A program made the translations under genes and the position numbers. A stretch of DNA of 64,000 bases from Paenibacillus borealis. GTDB taxonomy: Bacteria; Bacillota; Bacilli; Paenibacillales; Paenibacillaceae. Shown here piece after piece: positions 1 to 7,958 of this stretch (within the stretch, counting starts at the first letter, position 1; each line of letters starts with the position of its first letter). The notes below the pieces were generated by a model that was not told where the DNA came from, made no database searches, and was given only the letters and a program-made list of their open reading frames with translations. The stretch covers positions 4,030,001 to 4,094,000 of the forward strand of contig NZ_CP009285.1 in assembly GCF_000758665.1 (NCBI RefSeq). The letters are read 5' to 3'.

Positions 1-2
1 TG

Positions 3-182
3 TCGCTCAGAGTCGCCGGTTATCAGCCGTGCCATCAGACCGAGTCAGTGGTTCAGCAGCGGAATTATAATAAAAATGCCGATCCGGCTTACTCTTCAAC
101 CTCTATCTTCTGCGCCAAAGGCCAGGCGTATCCGGTACCGTGGGATGAAGCGGAGCAGCATATGCATATTAAAGTACGATGA
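3..182 (+). CDS. C-terminal end of a TetM/EF-G-like translation GTPase (partial)
   Basis: The frame is open from the window edge and ends at TGA 180-182, giving about 59 residues. The tail GYQPCHQTE...SVVQQRNYN, then SSTSIFCAKG and PVPWDEAEQHMH, resembles the extreme C-terminus of TetM-family elongation-factor-like proteins, which often carry a GYxPC...ADSVFCAHG...W..V..YMH pattern. Such proteins bind the ribosome; some give tetracycline resistance and some are housekeeping paralogues. The GTPase domain lies outside the window, so neither resistance nor exact family can be judged. The NUDIX gene starts 15 nt downstream, so the two may be cotranscribed. Confidence 0.45.
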   Translation, partial: SLRVAGYQPCHQTESVVQQRNYNKNADPAYSSTSIFCAKGQAYPVPWDEAEQHMHIKVR

Positions 183-197
183 AGGAGCAGATGAACA

Positions 198-599
198 ATG
201 GCTGAAATCATAGATAAAGTGGCCTGGATATATATCGTGGACGGCAAGGTGCTTGGCGCCCGGTCCAAAGGAAAGGATACTTACTACTTCCCGGGAGGCA
301 AGCGGGAGGCGGGTGAGAGTGATGCACAGACGCTGATGCGGGAGATCGAAGAGGAATTATCTGTTCAGATCCTACCGGAGACCATTGCAGAATTCGGAAG
401 CTTTGAAGCTCCCGCGCATGGCAAAGCGGAAGGCGTCTCTGTCCGGATGACCTGTCTCACGGCAGATTACGCCGGAGAGCTGAGTCCGGCTTCGGAGATT
501 GAGGAGTTAGCGTGGTTGACCTATGAGGACAAAGCGCGCGTGTCAGCCGTCAGTGTGATTATTATGGACAAGCTGCGGGAAATGCAGCTGCTCTCCTAA
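198..599 (+). CDS. NUDIX hydrolase, 133 aa
   Basis: This is a small single-domain NUDIX protein. The Nudix box is complete: GGKREAGE, a seven-residue spacer, then REIEEEL, supplying the glutamates that hold Mg2+ during hydrolysis of a nucleoside diphosphate linked to another moiety. The N-terminal strand IDKVAWIYIVDGKVLGAR and the length of 133 residues fit the stand-alone family. The start ATG follows AAGGAG at 182-187 with about 10 nt spacing. A strong terminator follows the stop. The substrate cannot be read from the sequence; candidates are oxidised nucleotides or nucleotide sugars. Confidence 0.85.
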   Translation: MAEIIDKVAWIYIVDGKVLGARSKGKDTYYFPGGKREAGESDAQTLMREIEEELSVQILPETIAEFGSFEAPAHGKAEGVSVRMTCLTADYAGELSPASEIEELAWLTYEDKARVSAVSVIIMDKLREMQLLS

Positions 600-612
600 A
601 CCATATAAGATA

Positions 613-654
613 AGCCCGTTTCGAGCCGGAATCCGGCCTGGAACGGGCTTTTTA
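613..654 (+). terminator. Rho-independent terminator after the NUDIX gene
   Basis: AGCCCGTT and AACGGGCT pair as the outer stem, GCCGG and CCGGC as the inner stem, and a short T run follows. It closes the transcript of the NUDIX gene. Confidence 0.85.
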
Positions 655-705
655 TCTCTTAAGCTGCTACCATCGGACAGCCATTAGCGGACACTTTTAC
701 AATTC

Positions 706-719
706 AGGACATATGTCCT
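706..719. promoter_or_regulatory. 14-bp perfect palindrome before the YdcZ-Crp-YdcZ operon
   Basis: AGGACATATGTCCT is a perfect palindrome 61 nt upstream of the first transporter start. It is a candidate operator for the Crp/Fnr regulator encoded within the operon, but it lacks the classical TGTGA-N6-TCACA form and no clear -35/-10 pair was found around it. Confidence 0.35.
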
Positions 720-779
720 TCCCGAATCCGGCAAACTGGCTTTTAATTAAAGCAGACAGTATATAGAGGAGAGAGACAG

Positions 780-1205
780 ATGAAGGGGATAATTTTCGCA
801 TTTATAGGCGGGGCCTGCATCACGCTGCAAGGGGTAGCGAATGCACGGATCAGCCAGGATATTGGTACGTGGCAGGCAGCGACAATCACGCAGTTCACCG
901 GGTTCCTGATGGCGCTGGTCATTGCGCTGTTCGTCCGGGACGGCAAGAAACACGGGTTCCGCAAGGTTAATCCGTTATACCTGATCGGCGGCGGTTTTGC
1001 CGCATTCGTTATTTTCAGTGAGGTAACGGCGATTCAGAGCATAGGTGTTACCTTAACCATCTCTGCTTTGCTGATTGCCCAGCTGTGCCTGACTTTTGTC
1101 ATCGACATTAAGGGCTGGTTCGGGGTAGCCAAGCAGAAGATGAAGCTGCCGCAGTTTATCGGGATCGGGATGATGATCCTCGGTGTGGTTGTGCTGAAAT
1201 TCTGA
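780..1205 (+). CDS. YdcZ/DUF606-type DMT transporter, first copy, 141 aa
   Basis: The protein is almost entirely membrane segments: four to five hydrophobic helices, starting with GIIFAFIGGACITLQGVAN and ending with IGIGMMILGVVVLKF. The opening glycine-rich helix and the length near 140 residues fit the YdcZ family of small drug/metabolite transporter relatives, which work as pairs or dimers. RBS GAGGAGAG precedes the ATG. It is followed by a Crp/Fnr regulator and a second YdcZ protein in the same orientation, so the two halves probably form a heterodimer made under control of the middle gene. The substrate is unknown. Confidence 0.85.
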   Translation: MKGIIFAFIGGACITLQGVANARISQDIGTWQAATITQFTGFLMALVIALFVRDGKKHGFRKVNPLYLIGGGFAAFVIFSEVTAIQSIGVTLTISALLIAQLCLTFVIDIKGWFGVAKQKMKLPQFIGIGMMILGVVVLKF

Positions 1206-1237
1206 CAGGTTAGATGAAGCGGAGGTGAATCTGTGCG

Positions 1238-1936
1238 ATGAAGGAAACTGAGGACCCCGGGCAGGTGCAGGCCTATCTGCAGAAGCACCAGCTCGATCAT
1301 ATTTTCACAGGGCAGCTTAAGCCGCTCTTGTCGCTGCAGAGCTACGATCCGGGGGAGCATATCTGTTCCAAAGGAGACCCTTCAGGCACACTCTATGTGC
1401 TGGTCAAGGGGAAGCTTAAGATTTATACGACCTCGGCAGAGGGCAGGACACTGATCATCTCATTCAAAACACCGCTGGAGCTTATCGGCGATGTTGAATA
1501 TATTCAGGGTACGGAAATGCTCAATACAGTAGAAGCGGTGTCACCGGTTCACATGATTGCGGTGCCGTACCGCTGGCTGAACAAATATGCGAAGGATCAT
1601 CCGCCGCTGCTGCATTTTATGCTGGAGATCATCACTCAGAAGTTCTACCGGAAGTCCAGCTTCCTCAGTCTTAATCTGATGCATCCGGTGGATGTGCGGC
1701 TGGCCAGCTACCTGCTGTCCATCTCCTACGACGAATCCGATCCGCAATTTACCGGTCAGCTGAATACGGTTAATCTGGTGGATACCGCTAATTTCATCGG
1801 CACCAGCTACAGGCATTTGAACAGAGTGATCCGGAAATTCTGCCAGGAAGGGCTGACCGAGCGCAGCTCCGGGGCAATTATCGTCAAGGACAGGGAAGGG
1901 CTCTCCGCCCTGGCAAGCCGCAATATTTATGAATAA
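1238..1936 (+). CDS. Crp/Fnr-family transcriptional regulator, 232 aa
   Basis: Residues about 20-140 form a cyclic-nucleotide-binding-type beta barrel (GEHICSKGDPSGTLYVLVKGKLKIY...ELIGDVEYI). A long dimerisation helix follows, then a C-terminal winged helix-turn-helix around residues 165-215 (TANFIGTSYRHLNRVIRKF). No cysteine cluster for an Fe-S centre is present, so it is not an Fnr-type oxygen sensor; the layout is closer to YeiL-like members. RBS GGAGGTGA lies 9 nt before the ATG. Its place between two YdcZ transporters suggests that it controls them and perhaps itself, possibly through the palindrome at 706-719. The ligand is unknown. Confidence 0.85.
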   Translation: MKETEDPGQVQAYLQKHQLDHIFTGQLKPLLSLQSYDPGEHICSKGDPSGTLYVLVKGKLKIYTTSAEGRTLIISFKTPLELIGDVEYIQGTEMLNTVEAVSPVHMIAVPYRWLNKYAKDHPPLLHFMLEIITQKFYRKSSFLSLNLMHPVDVRLASYLLSISYDESDPQFTGQLNTVNLVDTANFIGTSYRHLNRVIRKFCQEGLTERSSGAIIVKDREGLSALASRNIYE

Positions 1937-1984
1937 ACCCGGGAAATAACGCACAACAAATCAGCATATAAGGGAGCAACAGAT

Positions 1985-2479
1985 ATGATAGCAGGAATAC
2001 TACTCGCGCTGATCGCGGGTGCACTGGTTAGTCTACAGAATATTTTCAATGCCAAGGTCAATGAGCATACAGGCTCCTGGACAACCACCACACTGGTGCT
2101 GGGCATGGGATTCGCGGCGTCTCTGATTATGGGGCTGATTATGGAAGGGAAGAACATGTTCACGCTGCAGCATATGCAGCCCTGGTACTGGTTCAGCGGG
2201 ATGATCGGCGTAGGCGTCGTAATCTGCCTGGTCCAGGCCACCAGAATCCTTGGCGCAACGTATGCAATCTCGATCGTTCTGACCGCCCAGCTCGGCTTCG
2301 CCTTGCTCTGGGATTCCCTGGGCTGGCTGGGGCTGGAGAAGGTTCCGTTCTCGTTCAACCAGCTGATCGGCGTGTTCATTATCGTCGGAGGGATTCTGGT
2401 GTTCAAATTAGGCGGCAAAAGCGATTCCAAGGAATCTGCCGGAGCCGTTAAGCGCCGCAGTGCGCTGCATACGGATTAA
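1985..2479 (+). CDS. YdcZ/DUF606-type DMT transporter, second copy, 164 aa
   Basis: This is a second small multi-helix protein of the same family as the one at 780: it opens with GILLALIAGALVSLQNIFNAKV and has four to five membrane spans, with a short basic tail after residue 145. It is collinear with the Crp/Fnr gene, 48 nt downstream, with RBS AAGGGAG. The two YdcZ copies differ enough that they are not a recent duplication, which fits a heterodimeric transporter. The predicted location is the cytoplasmic membrane; the substrate is unknown. Confidence 0.85.
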   Translation: MIAGILLALIAGALVSLQNIFNAKVNEHTGSWTTTTLVLGMGFAASLIMGLIMEGKNMFTLQHMQPWYWFSGMIGVGVVICLVQATRILGATYAISIVLTAQLGFALLWDSLGWLGLEKVPFSFNQLIGVFIIVGGILVFKLGGKSDSKESAGAVKRRSALHTD

Positions 2480-2627
2480 GCTTAAGGATAAAGCACGCTG
2501 ATTATATGTTATATTAATGTCATACCCAAAGTGACTGCTGTCACAGGAGTCCGGGAAGATTACAGACTATACTTGTCACCTGATCTAATTCGCAGGCATT
2601 TTGCCCTGAAAAGGAGAGAACTATCTG

Positions 2628-2948
2628 ATGCAAATACAACTAAACCCGCTCACCGAAGAACGGCTTGCGCAGAGTCTTGCCGGCCAGCCCGGGCAATTCA
2701 AAATGTTCTATGATACGGAGGACTGCGGCTGCAATGGCGTGCTGGTGATCCGGATTGTAAGCGGGCCTTCCCCGACGGATATTGTATTTCAAACCGAACC
2801 CTTCACCTTTCTGTGCGACCGGCAGCAGGAATCCCTATTCGATGAGGTCATGCGTCTGGAAGCAGAGGCAGGCTATCCTGCCTACAAGCTGACAAGCGAT
2901 TCTACCTTGTTCGGCAGTAATATCAGAGTGCAGGATGCACGCAGCTGA
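2628..2948 (+). CDS. IscA/HesB-like iron-sulfur biogenesis family protein, 106 aa
   Basis: The sequence QIQLNPLTEERLAQSLAG, then FYDTEDCGCNGVLVI, follows the beta-rich HesB/IscA fold. Only one Cys pair (DCGC near residue 34) is visible and the C-terminal CxC pair of true IscA is missing, so this is the divergent YqkB-like branch rather than a classical A-type carrier. The start ATG has RBS AAAAGGAGAG; a longer overlapping frame from 2531 was set aside because it lacks one. The gene is monocistronic, ending at a terminator shared with the converging SDR gene. An Fe-S or iron-binding role is inferred only. Confidence 0.7.
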   Translation: MQIQLNPLTEERLAQSLAGQPGQFKMFYDTEDCGCNGVLVIRIVSGPSPTDIVFQTEPFTFLCDRQQESLFDEVMRLEAEAGYPAYKLTSDSTLFGSNIRVQDARS

Positions 2949-2963
2949 ACAAGTGTAAGAAAT

Positions 2964-3003
2964 AAGGCCATCGACCGTGAATAACGGGAGATGGCCTTTG
3001 TTT
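2964..3003. terminator. Bidirectional terminator between converging genes
   Basis: AAGGCCATC and GATGGCCTT pair around a 17-nt loop, with TTTGTTT on the plus side. It lies between the IscA-like gene (+) and the SDR gene (-) and probably serves both. Confidence 0.75.
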
Positions 3004-3021
3004 AGAAGCGGAGCAGACCTC

Positions 3022-3780
3022 TTAATAAGCAGTCCAGCCGCCATCGGCAGTCACTACTGTTCCATTAATAAAGCTGGCCTCCTCTGAAGCCAGGAACAGG
3101 GCAAGCTGTGCGATTTCTTCCGGTTTGCCCGTACGCGGATTAAGAGCCAAGCCCGGCTGAGTGCGTCCCATCCCGAATTCATTAATATGCGTCATGGTAG
3201 ATCCGATATTGGTCTCTACACCACCAGGGGCTATCGCATTGCAGCGGATACCCTGCGGGGCATACATAAATCCGGTATTCTTAGTGAATCCGACAACCGC
3301 ATGCTTGGAGGCTGTGTAAGCTGCACCAGCCCGGGCACCGAACAGGCCGCCTGCGGAAGCAACGTTAATAATTACACCCTGCTGTTTGGCCAAAAAAATT
3401 GGCAGCACCTTGCGTGTAGCACGCATAACGGATGTAGTATTGACGGCCAGGATACGGTTCCAGCTGTCATCCTCAATGTCTCCGGCCGGTTCAAAGTTAT
3501 CCATAATCCCCGCATTGTTCACCAGGATATCTACGGTGCCATAGGTTTTTACTGTAGTGTCGATCAGGTTCTGAATATCAGATTCATCAGCAACATTCGC
3601 TTTCACCGCGAAGGCTTCTCCGCCGCCGGACTTAATTTCCCCGGCCACCGTCTCCGCAGCCTCCAAGTGAATGTCCGCAACTACTACCTTAGCACCTTCT
3701 TTGGCATAGAGAGCCGCAATCGCCTTGCCCATCCCGGATGCTGCTCCGGTCACTACCGCTACTTTATTCTGAAGTCTCAC
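3022..3780 (-). CDS. SDR-family NAD(P)-dependent oxidoreductase, 252 aa
   Basis: This is a classical short-chain dehydrogenase. The cofactor loop TGAASGMG is at residues 11-18, NNAG at 88-91, and the catalytic Ser142, Tyr155 and Lys159 (YTASK) are all in place. Asp36 after the second strand (VVVAD) favours NAD over NADP. The C-terminal FINGTVVTADGGWTAY is typical of the FabG-like branch. The gene is read alone on the minus strand, divergent from the FGGY kinase. The substrate is not readable; related genes are often annotated as glucose or 3-oxoacyl dehydrogenases. Confidence 0.9.
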   Translation of the reverse strand: MRLQNKVAVVTGAASGMGKAIAALYAKEGAKVVVADIHLEAAETVAGEIKSGGGEAFAVKANVADESDIQNLIDTTVKTYGTVDILVNNAGIMDNFEPAGDIEDDSWNRILAVNTTSVMRATRKVLPIFLAKQQGVIINVASAGGLFGARAGAAYTASKHAVVGFTKNTGFMYAPQGIRCNAIAPGGVETNIGSTMTHINEFGMGRTQPGLALNPRTGKPEEIAQLALFLASEEASFINGTVVTADGGWTAY

Positions 3781-3916
3781 ATGTACGCCTCCCGCTTGAA
3801 TTATACTTTGTCTGATCTAGTATCATTTGATCCATGGTATTTTATGCGCCCGGTTGACGCTATACTTCGCGAAGGCTTACCATATAGGCTATATGAACGG
3901 AAAGAGGATGAAGTAC

Positions 3917-5302
3917 ATGATCATGATCGGACTGGATATCGGAACCACCTCAATTTCCGGATTACTTTACGATCTGGATAAGCAAACCGTCCTGCATTCG
4001 ATTACAGAGGAACAAGCCATTAAACCATCCAGCCGGAATCATGAATGGGAACGTCTGCAGGAGCCGGGAATTATTCTGCAGCAGGCTGAACGTATCCTTG
4101 AACATCTGCTGTCCCAAGTGCCGGAAGCAGCAGGGATTGGCCTGACCGGACAGATGCACGGGATTGTGTATATTGATCACAACGGTAATCCTCTGGGTCC
4201 GCTCTATACGTGGCAGGATGGAAGGGGCGGCCAGCCTTGTCTGGAGGACAGCAGTTACACTTATGCCCAGAAGCTAAGCGGACTTGCCGGATATCATGTG
4301 GCTCCAGGCTACGGACTGGCGACTCACTATTATAATCTGCAGCATCAGCTTGTGCCTGAGAATGCGGTCCAATTCTGCACCATTGCGGATTACATCGCGA
4401 TGAGGCTGGCGAACAGCGCCGTACCTCTAATTGATGCAACGCAGGCAGCTGGCATCGGGGGCTTCAGTTTAGAGACGGGTGATTTTGATAAAATAGCGCT
4501 CATTCAGGCTGGAATCGATGTAGCAATATTGCCTAAGGTCGTCCCTTCCGGGACTGCAATCGGTGCAACACTACAGGGAATACCTGTGTACACTTCGCTC
4601 GGGGACAATCAGGCCAGCTTCCTGGGCAGCGTGCCGCAGCCCGGCGATTCGCTGCTGCTGAACATCGGTACGGGCAGCCAGCTGTCGGCCTGGCTTCCAG
4701 AATACAACCATGCATCATCAGCTATGGAGGTGCGCCCGTACCCTGGCGGCGGAGTGCTCTTGGTTGGAGCAGCGCTGAGCGGCGGTAAGTCGTATGCGCT
4801 GCTGGAAGGGTTCTTCCGGCAGTTAATCACAGCTTACACCGGAGAAGCACCTGCAGATGTCTATTCTCTGCTGGCACAGTTGCTTACGGAAGAGCCATCT
4901 GACGGTAAGACCGCCGGACTAAAGGTGAACACACAGTTTCTGGGAACAAGAGCTGACCCCGGCAAGCGCGGTAGTATAGAGGGAATCTCTCTGGATAACT
5001 TTACCCCTGCGGGACTGGCACGCGCTTTTCTTCAGGGGATGGTTGATGAATTGTACGGCTTCCTGCATGACCTGGAGCAGCAAGGTGCGAAGGCTTTCAG
5101 CCGTCTTATAGGTTCCGGTAATGCCTTACGGAGTAATCCGGTGCTGTGTACCAAGGCAGAGGCAACGTTCGGGTTGCCGCTTACACCTGGTGAGCATGCT
5201 GAAGAAGCTGCGGTAGGGGCGGCGCTCTGTGCCGCTGTCGGCAGCGGATTGATCTCCAGTTTCGGGGAAGCCGGGGCGTATCTTGGAGAAGTTTATCATT
5301 GA
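3917..5302 (+). CDS. FGGY-family carbohydrate kinase (sedoheptulokinase/xylulokinase-like)
   Basis: The N-terminal MIMIGLDIGTTSISGLLYD is the phosphate-1 loop of the ASKHA fold. GLTGQMHG, LDATQ-like IDATQAAGIGG, LLLNIGTGSQLS and the C-terminal LIGSGNALRSNP are the usual FGGY landmarks. GQMHG is shared by xylulokinases and sedoheptulokinases; the short insertions suggest the sedoheptulokinase-like branch. The enzyme phosphorylates a ketose with ATP. The reading frame extends upstream to a TTG at 3827, but GGAAAGAGG ends at 3907, so ATG 3917 (spacing 9) is the better start. The gene is divergent from the SDR and about 130 nt from it. Confidence 0.85.
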   Translation: MIMIGLDIGTTSISGLLYDLDKQTVLHSITEEQAIKPSSRNHEWERLQEPGIILQQAERILEHLLSQVPEAAGIGLTGQMHGIVYIDHNGNPLGPLYTWQDGRGGQPCLEDSSYTYAQKLSGLAGYHVAPGYGLATHYYNLQHQLVPENAVQFCTIADYIAMRLANSAVPLIDATQAAGIGGFSLETGDFDKIALIQAGIDVAILPKVVPSGTAIGATLQGIPVYTSLGDNQASFLGSVPQPGDSLLLNIGTGSQLSAWLPEYNHASSAMEVRPYPGGGVLLVGAALSGGKSYALLEGFFRQLITAYTGEAPADVYSLLAQLLTEEPSDGKTAGLKVNTQFLGTRADPGKRGSIEGISLDNFTPAGLARAFLQGMVDELYGFLHDLEQQGAKAFSRLIGSGNALRSNPVLCTKAEATFGLPLTPGEHAEEAAVGAALCAAVGSGLISSFGEAGAYLGEVYH

Positions 5303-5327
5303 CAAAAAATATTATATATGCTATAAT
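5299..5327 (+). promoter_or_regulatory. Consensus sigma-A promoter for the methyltransferase gene
   Basis: TTGACA (5299-5304) and TATAAT (5322-5327) are both perfect hexamers separated by 17 nt. The -35 overlaps the stop of the FGGY kinase. Transcription should start near 5334, so the methyltransferase mRNA has a leader of about 70 nt that includes the hairpin at 5357-5380. Confidence 0.85.
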
Positions 5328-5356
5328 TTACATATTAATAGTTTCCGTATATAATG

Positions 5357-5390
5357 AGATTCTCCTGGCCGGGGGAATCTTATTTTTTAT
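5357..5390 (+). terminator. Terminator-like hairpin in the methyltransferase leader
   Basis: AGATTCTCC pairs with GGGGGAATCT (one G-T wobble) around TGGCC, followed by TATTTTTT. It lies downstream of the promoter at 5299-5327 and just before the RBS (GGGAGG, 5391-5396). It can end read-through from the kinase gene, but it must also be crossed by the methyltransferase transcript, so it may be an attenuator. Confidence 0.7.
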
Positions 5391-5404
5391 GGGAGGATAC
5401 AGGT

Positions 5405-6322
5405 TTGAAGCAGAATGAGTCCAGTTTAACTTCCAAAGTAGCAGCATTTGGCCGAGCCTATCACAGTAAATATGACACACCCAAGATTTTTGATGATTAT
5501 TTGGCCCAAGACTTGATTTCAGAGCAGGAGTTCTCAGACATCAGCATGAATATGGTACAGGGCATCCCATTTTTCAACATAGATATTGCAAATAAACATC
5601 AGGATAATCCGGACGCCATTCTGAAATGGATTACCCATGTACAGCTGTCCCCGACACCGCTCGCGCGTGCTGCATACTGTGAGGCCATATTACTGCATGA
5701 GCTGACCTTAGGGTTGAAGCAGTATGTCATTCTTGGTGCCGGACTTGATACCTTTGGCTACCGTCATCCTGTATTGAAAGACCAGCTGGACATATTTGAA
5801 GTGGACTATCCGGCTACACAGGAATTCAAGAAGCAGCGGCTCAGTGACGCCGGACTGGAGATTCCGGACAATCTTCACTTTGTACCCATGGATTTCACCA
5901 GAAAGTTCTCGTATACCAATCTTATTGGGCAGGGATTTGATCTACAAGCCAAGACCTTCTTCAGCCTGCTTGGTGTATCCTACTACCTGACGAAAGAGGA
6001 GAATACCAGCCTTATTACTGAATTGTTCGCCGGCCTCCCGGCAGGCAGCTCTATTGTGTTTGATTATGCGGATGAGCGGCTTTTTGAAGAGAAGGGCTTG
6101 TCCGGCCGTGTTGAGAAAATGGTACAGATGGCTGCCGCCAGCGGTGAGCCGATGAAATCCTGTTTCGCTTATCATGAACTGGAGCAGCTGCTGGAGCAGG
6201 CAGGAATGCTGATTTATGAGCACTTGTCACCGGCAGAGATCAATGACAGATTCTTCAGCAACCGGAGTGATGCTTTGACCGCTTTTGAGACGATTCATTA
6301 TATTCATGCGATCAAGAAATAA
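5405..6322 (+). CDS. LCM-type class I SAM-dependent methyltransferase, about 305 aa
   Basis: The SAM-binding motif is YVILGAGLDTFGYR, followed by an acidic strand end FEVDYPATQEFK; this is the signature of the leucine carboxymethyltransferase (PPM/LCMT-like) family, whose bacterial members methylate carboxyl or hydroxyl groups of small molecules. The conserved SLLGVSYYLTKEEN follows. The longer frame opens at ATG 5354, inside the leader hairpin and without RBS; TTG 5405 follows GGGAGG with 8-nt spacing and is preferred. It has its own perfect promoter and a terminator on each side, so it is a monocistronic unit. The substrate is unknown. Confidence 0.8.
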   Translation: MKQNESSLTSKVAAFGRAYHSKYDTPKIFDDYLAQDLISEQEFSDISMNMVQGIPFFNIDIANKHQDNPDAILKWITHVQLSPTPLARAAYCEAILLHELTLGLKQYVILGAGLDTFGYRHPVLKDQLDIFEVDYPATQEFKKQRLSDAGLEIPDNLHFVPMDFTRKFSYTNLIGQGFDLQAKTFFSLLGVSYYLTKEENTSLITELFAGLPAGSSIVFDYADERLFEEKGLSGRVEKMVQMAAASGEPMKSCFAYHELEQLLEQAGMLIYEHLSPAEINDRFFSNRSDALTAFETIHYIHAIKK

Positions 6323-6340
6323 CGTCTAATCACAAATCCG

Positions 6341-6375
6341 CCTCCCAATCTAATGTTATTGATTGGGGGGCTTTT
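6341..6375 (+). terminator. Terminator after the methyltransferase gene
   Basis: CCTCCCAATC pairs with GATTGGGGGG around a 10-nt loop, followed by CTTTT. Confidence 0.85.
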
Positions 6376-6403
6376 CAAAAAGAAATGTGGAGGAAGATAA
6401 CCT

Positions 6404-6976
6404 ATGCAGAGCAAAGGTGAAGAATGTGTACATACAGGGACCCAACTGATTGTTACGGAGCGTCTCAGATTAAGGCCATTCCTATTGCAGGATGCAACCA
6501 GCATGTACGGCAACTGGATCGCTGATCCGGCAGTTCAATCGGAATATGGGGAGCCAGCGTGCGATACTATTAATGATGTGAATGAACTTCTTATGCGCTG
6601 GACCGCCGCTTACGGCTTTAAGGACATTTATAGATGGGCCATAGTGCTTCAGGAGGACGGAGAATGTATCGGGCAAATTGCCTTCTGCAGCGTTGATCAC
6701 GAGCACCGGATGGCGGATATTGAATACTGCATCGGACAAGCTTACCAGCGGCAGGGATACGCAAGTGAAGCTTTGTCAGCTGTGATTCGGTTTGCTTTTG
6801 CGGAGACGGGTCTGCACCGGCTGCAGGCCTTTCACCGCGGGAGGAATAGTGCTTCCGGAAGCGTGCTTCGCAAGGCACAAATGACGTACGAAGGCACGCT
6901 CAGGCAGAGCTTTTATTACAGGGAAACCGGAGAATATGATGACAGAATCTATTACGGAATTATAAAAGGGGACTAG
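6404..6976 (+). CDS. GNAT N-acetyltransferase, RimJ/RimL-like, 190 aa
   Basis: The protein shows the RimJ/RimL layout: an early TERLRLRPFLLQDA strand, CIGQIAFCSVDHEHRMADIEYCIG, then the acetyl-CoA loop QAYQRQGYASEALSAVIRFAF and the late LHRLQAFHRGRNSASGSVLRKAQM. It transfers an acetyl group from acetyl-CoA, usually to a protein N-terminus or a small amine; the acceptor is unknown. RBS GGAGG is about 10 nt before the ATG. The stop codon overlaps that of the converging P-loop gene by 3 nt, so the two share their 3' ends with no terminator between them. Confidence 0.85.
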   Translation: MQSKGEECVHTGTQLIVTERLRLRPFLLQDATSMYGNWIADPAVQSEYGEPACDTINDVNELLMRWTAAYGFKDIYRWAIVLQEDGECIGQIAFCSVDHEHRMADIEYCIGQAYQRQGYASEALSAVIRFAFAETGLHRLQAFHRGRNSASGSVLRKAQMTYEGTLRQSFYYRETGEYDDRIYYGIIKGD

Positions 6977-7575
6977 GCAGTCACCTCACCTGCTCCATAA
7001 ATAAAAGCCTCCACAGCCGCGGCAGCTACGTTCCTGTCCGGATGGGAATTATCGATCTGTGCCACATGGGAAGCCGGAAGCGGCCATGCCACGGTGCGGC
7101 TGCCCAAGGAAGCGCTGAATTCATCCCAGTGTGCGAACTTCCAGGTATCCAGAGGGGAATGTCTGCCCTCAAGCCGCTTACGGAATGTAGCCGCGTCAGG
7201 AAGTCCCACCATCACAACCTTTACCTCAACCTCCTCCAGCGTATGACCGATGCGCGACAGTTCACGCCCGATCCACTCCGGATCGGCAGCTTCCTTGGTG
7301 AACGGCCCCACGACGAATATATCGCCTTGCAGGCCGATATTGTCCAGCGCAGCGTCCATCGTAATCCGGTATCCCAGGTCACGGCATAAGCTTTTATATT
7401 CATCCGAATCCCTGTCATCAGGGTCCAGTCCATGCATGGTCATGATCGCGGTAGCTGCCGGGCGCAGCAGAATATCCATATCGAATACAGCTGCCGGCCG
7501 CCGCGCCGCGATGGTTTTGGCCAAGGTTGTTTTGCCGGCACCGCCCGGGCCGAGGAAAAATACAAGTTTGTTCAT
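6973..7575 (-). CDS. AAA/P-loop nucleotide kinase-like protein, 200 aa
   Basis: LVFFLGPGGAGKTTLAKTIA at the N-terminus is a Walker A loop of the small-kinase type, followed by VFDMDILLRP. The later stretch EVKVVMVGLPDAATFRKRLEGR resembles the lid and base region of gluconate-kinase or zeta-toxin-like P-loop phosphotransferases. No antitoxin partner is next to it. It probably phosphorylates a small molecule using ATP; the substrate is unknown. Its 3' end overlaps the converging GNAT gene. Confidence 0.7.
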   Translation of the reverse strand: MNKLVFFLGPGGAGKTTLAKTIAARRPAAVFDMDILLRPAATAIMTMHGLDPDDRDSDEYKSLCRDLGYRITMDAALDNIGLQGDIFVVGPFTKEAADPEWIGRELSRIGHTLEEVEVKVVMVGLPDAATFRKRLEGRHSPLDTWKFAHWDEFSASLGSRTVAWPLPASHVAQIDNSHPDRNVAAAAVEAFIYGAGEVTA

Positions 7576-7958
7576 TAGACTCTCTCCTTAATATGCGGCA
7601 TTCTCTTGAAGCTCATTTCCTTTGACTAATTTGGATTGGCTCAAACTATGATAATGATAGCCTATTCTGAATAGAAAAAGCACCTGCCAGTCCCTAAAAT
7701 AAGAGTTGTCAGAATCAACAAAACTTAGATAAGAGGAATTACAATGGCAAAAACGGAGTTTTATCATGCGGGCTGTCAAAAAGTAATCAGAGTATAATCT
7801 TTTAGATATCGAGCTGCAAATACATCCCATTCCACAGGTATGAAGGGTGTATTTGCGGTTTTGTGCGTGTTGACAGGGTAAGAATTCAGCTGTTGTGATA
7901 AAGTGTATAGGATAACGGGGAATCCCCCGTAAGAATGGTGGGGAGGTTTAACACAAAG
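7576..7958. other. Divergent intergenic region with no convincing gene
   Basis: The 380-nt stretch separates the P-loop gene (-) and a GNAT gene (+) and must hold both promoters. TTGACA at 7870-7875 is a good -35 facing the GNAT gene, but the -10 region near 7894-7902 (TGTGATAAA) is poor. A minus-strand frame of 80 codons has no RBS and no recognisable content and was not called. Confidence 0.4.

Noticed and set aside
3187..3981. Plus-strand frame of 264 codons opposite the SDR gene
   Set aside because: It is antisense to a complete SDR with all catalytic residues; composition is a mirror of that gene.
7588..7830. Minus-strand frame of 80 codons in the divergent gap
   Set aside because: No ribosome binding site, no recognisable domain, and it lies where two promoters are needed.
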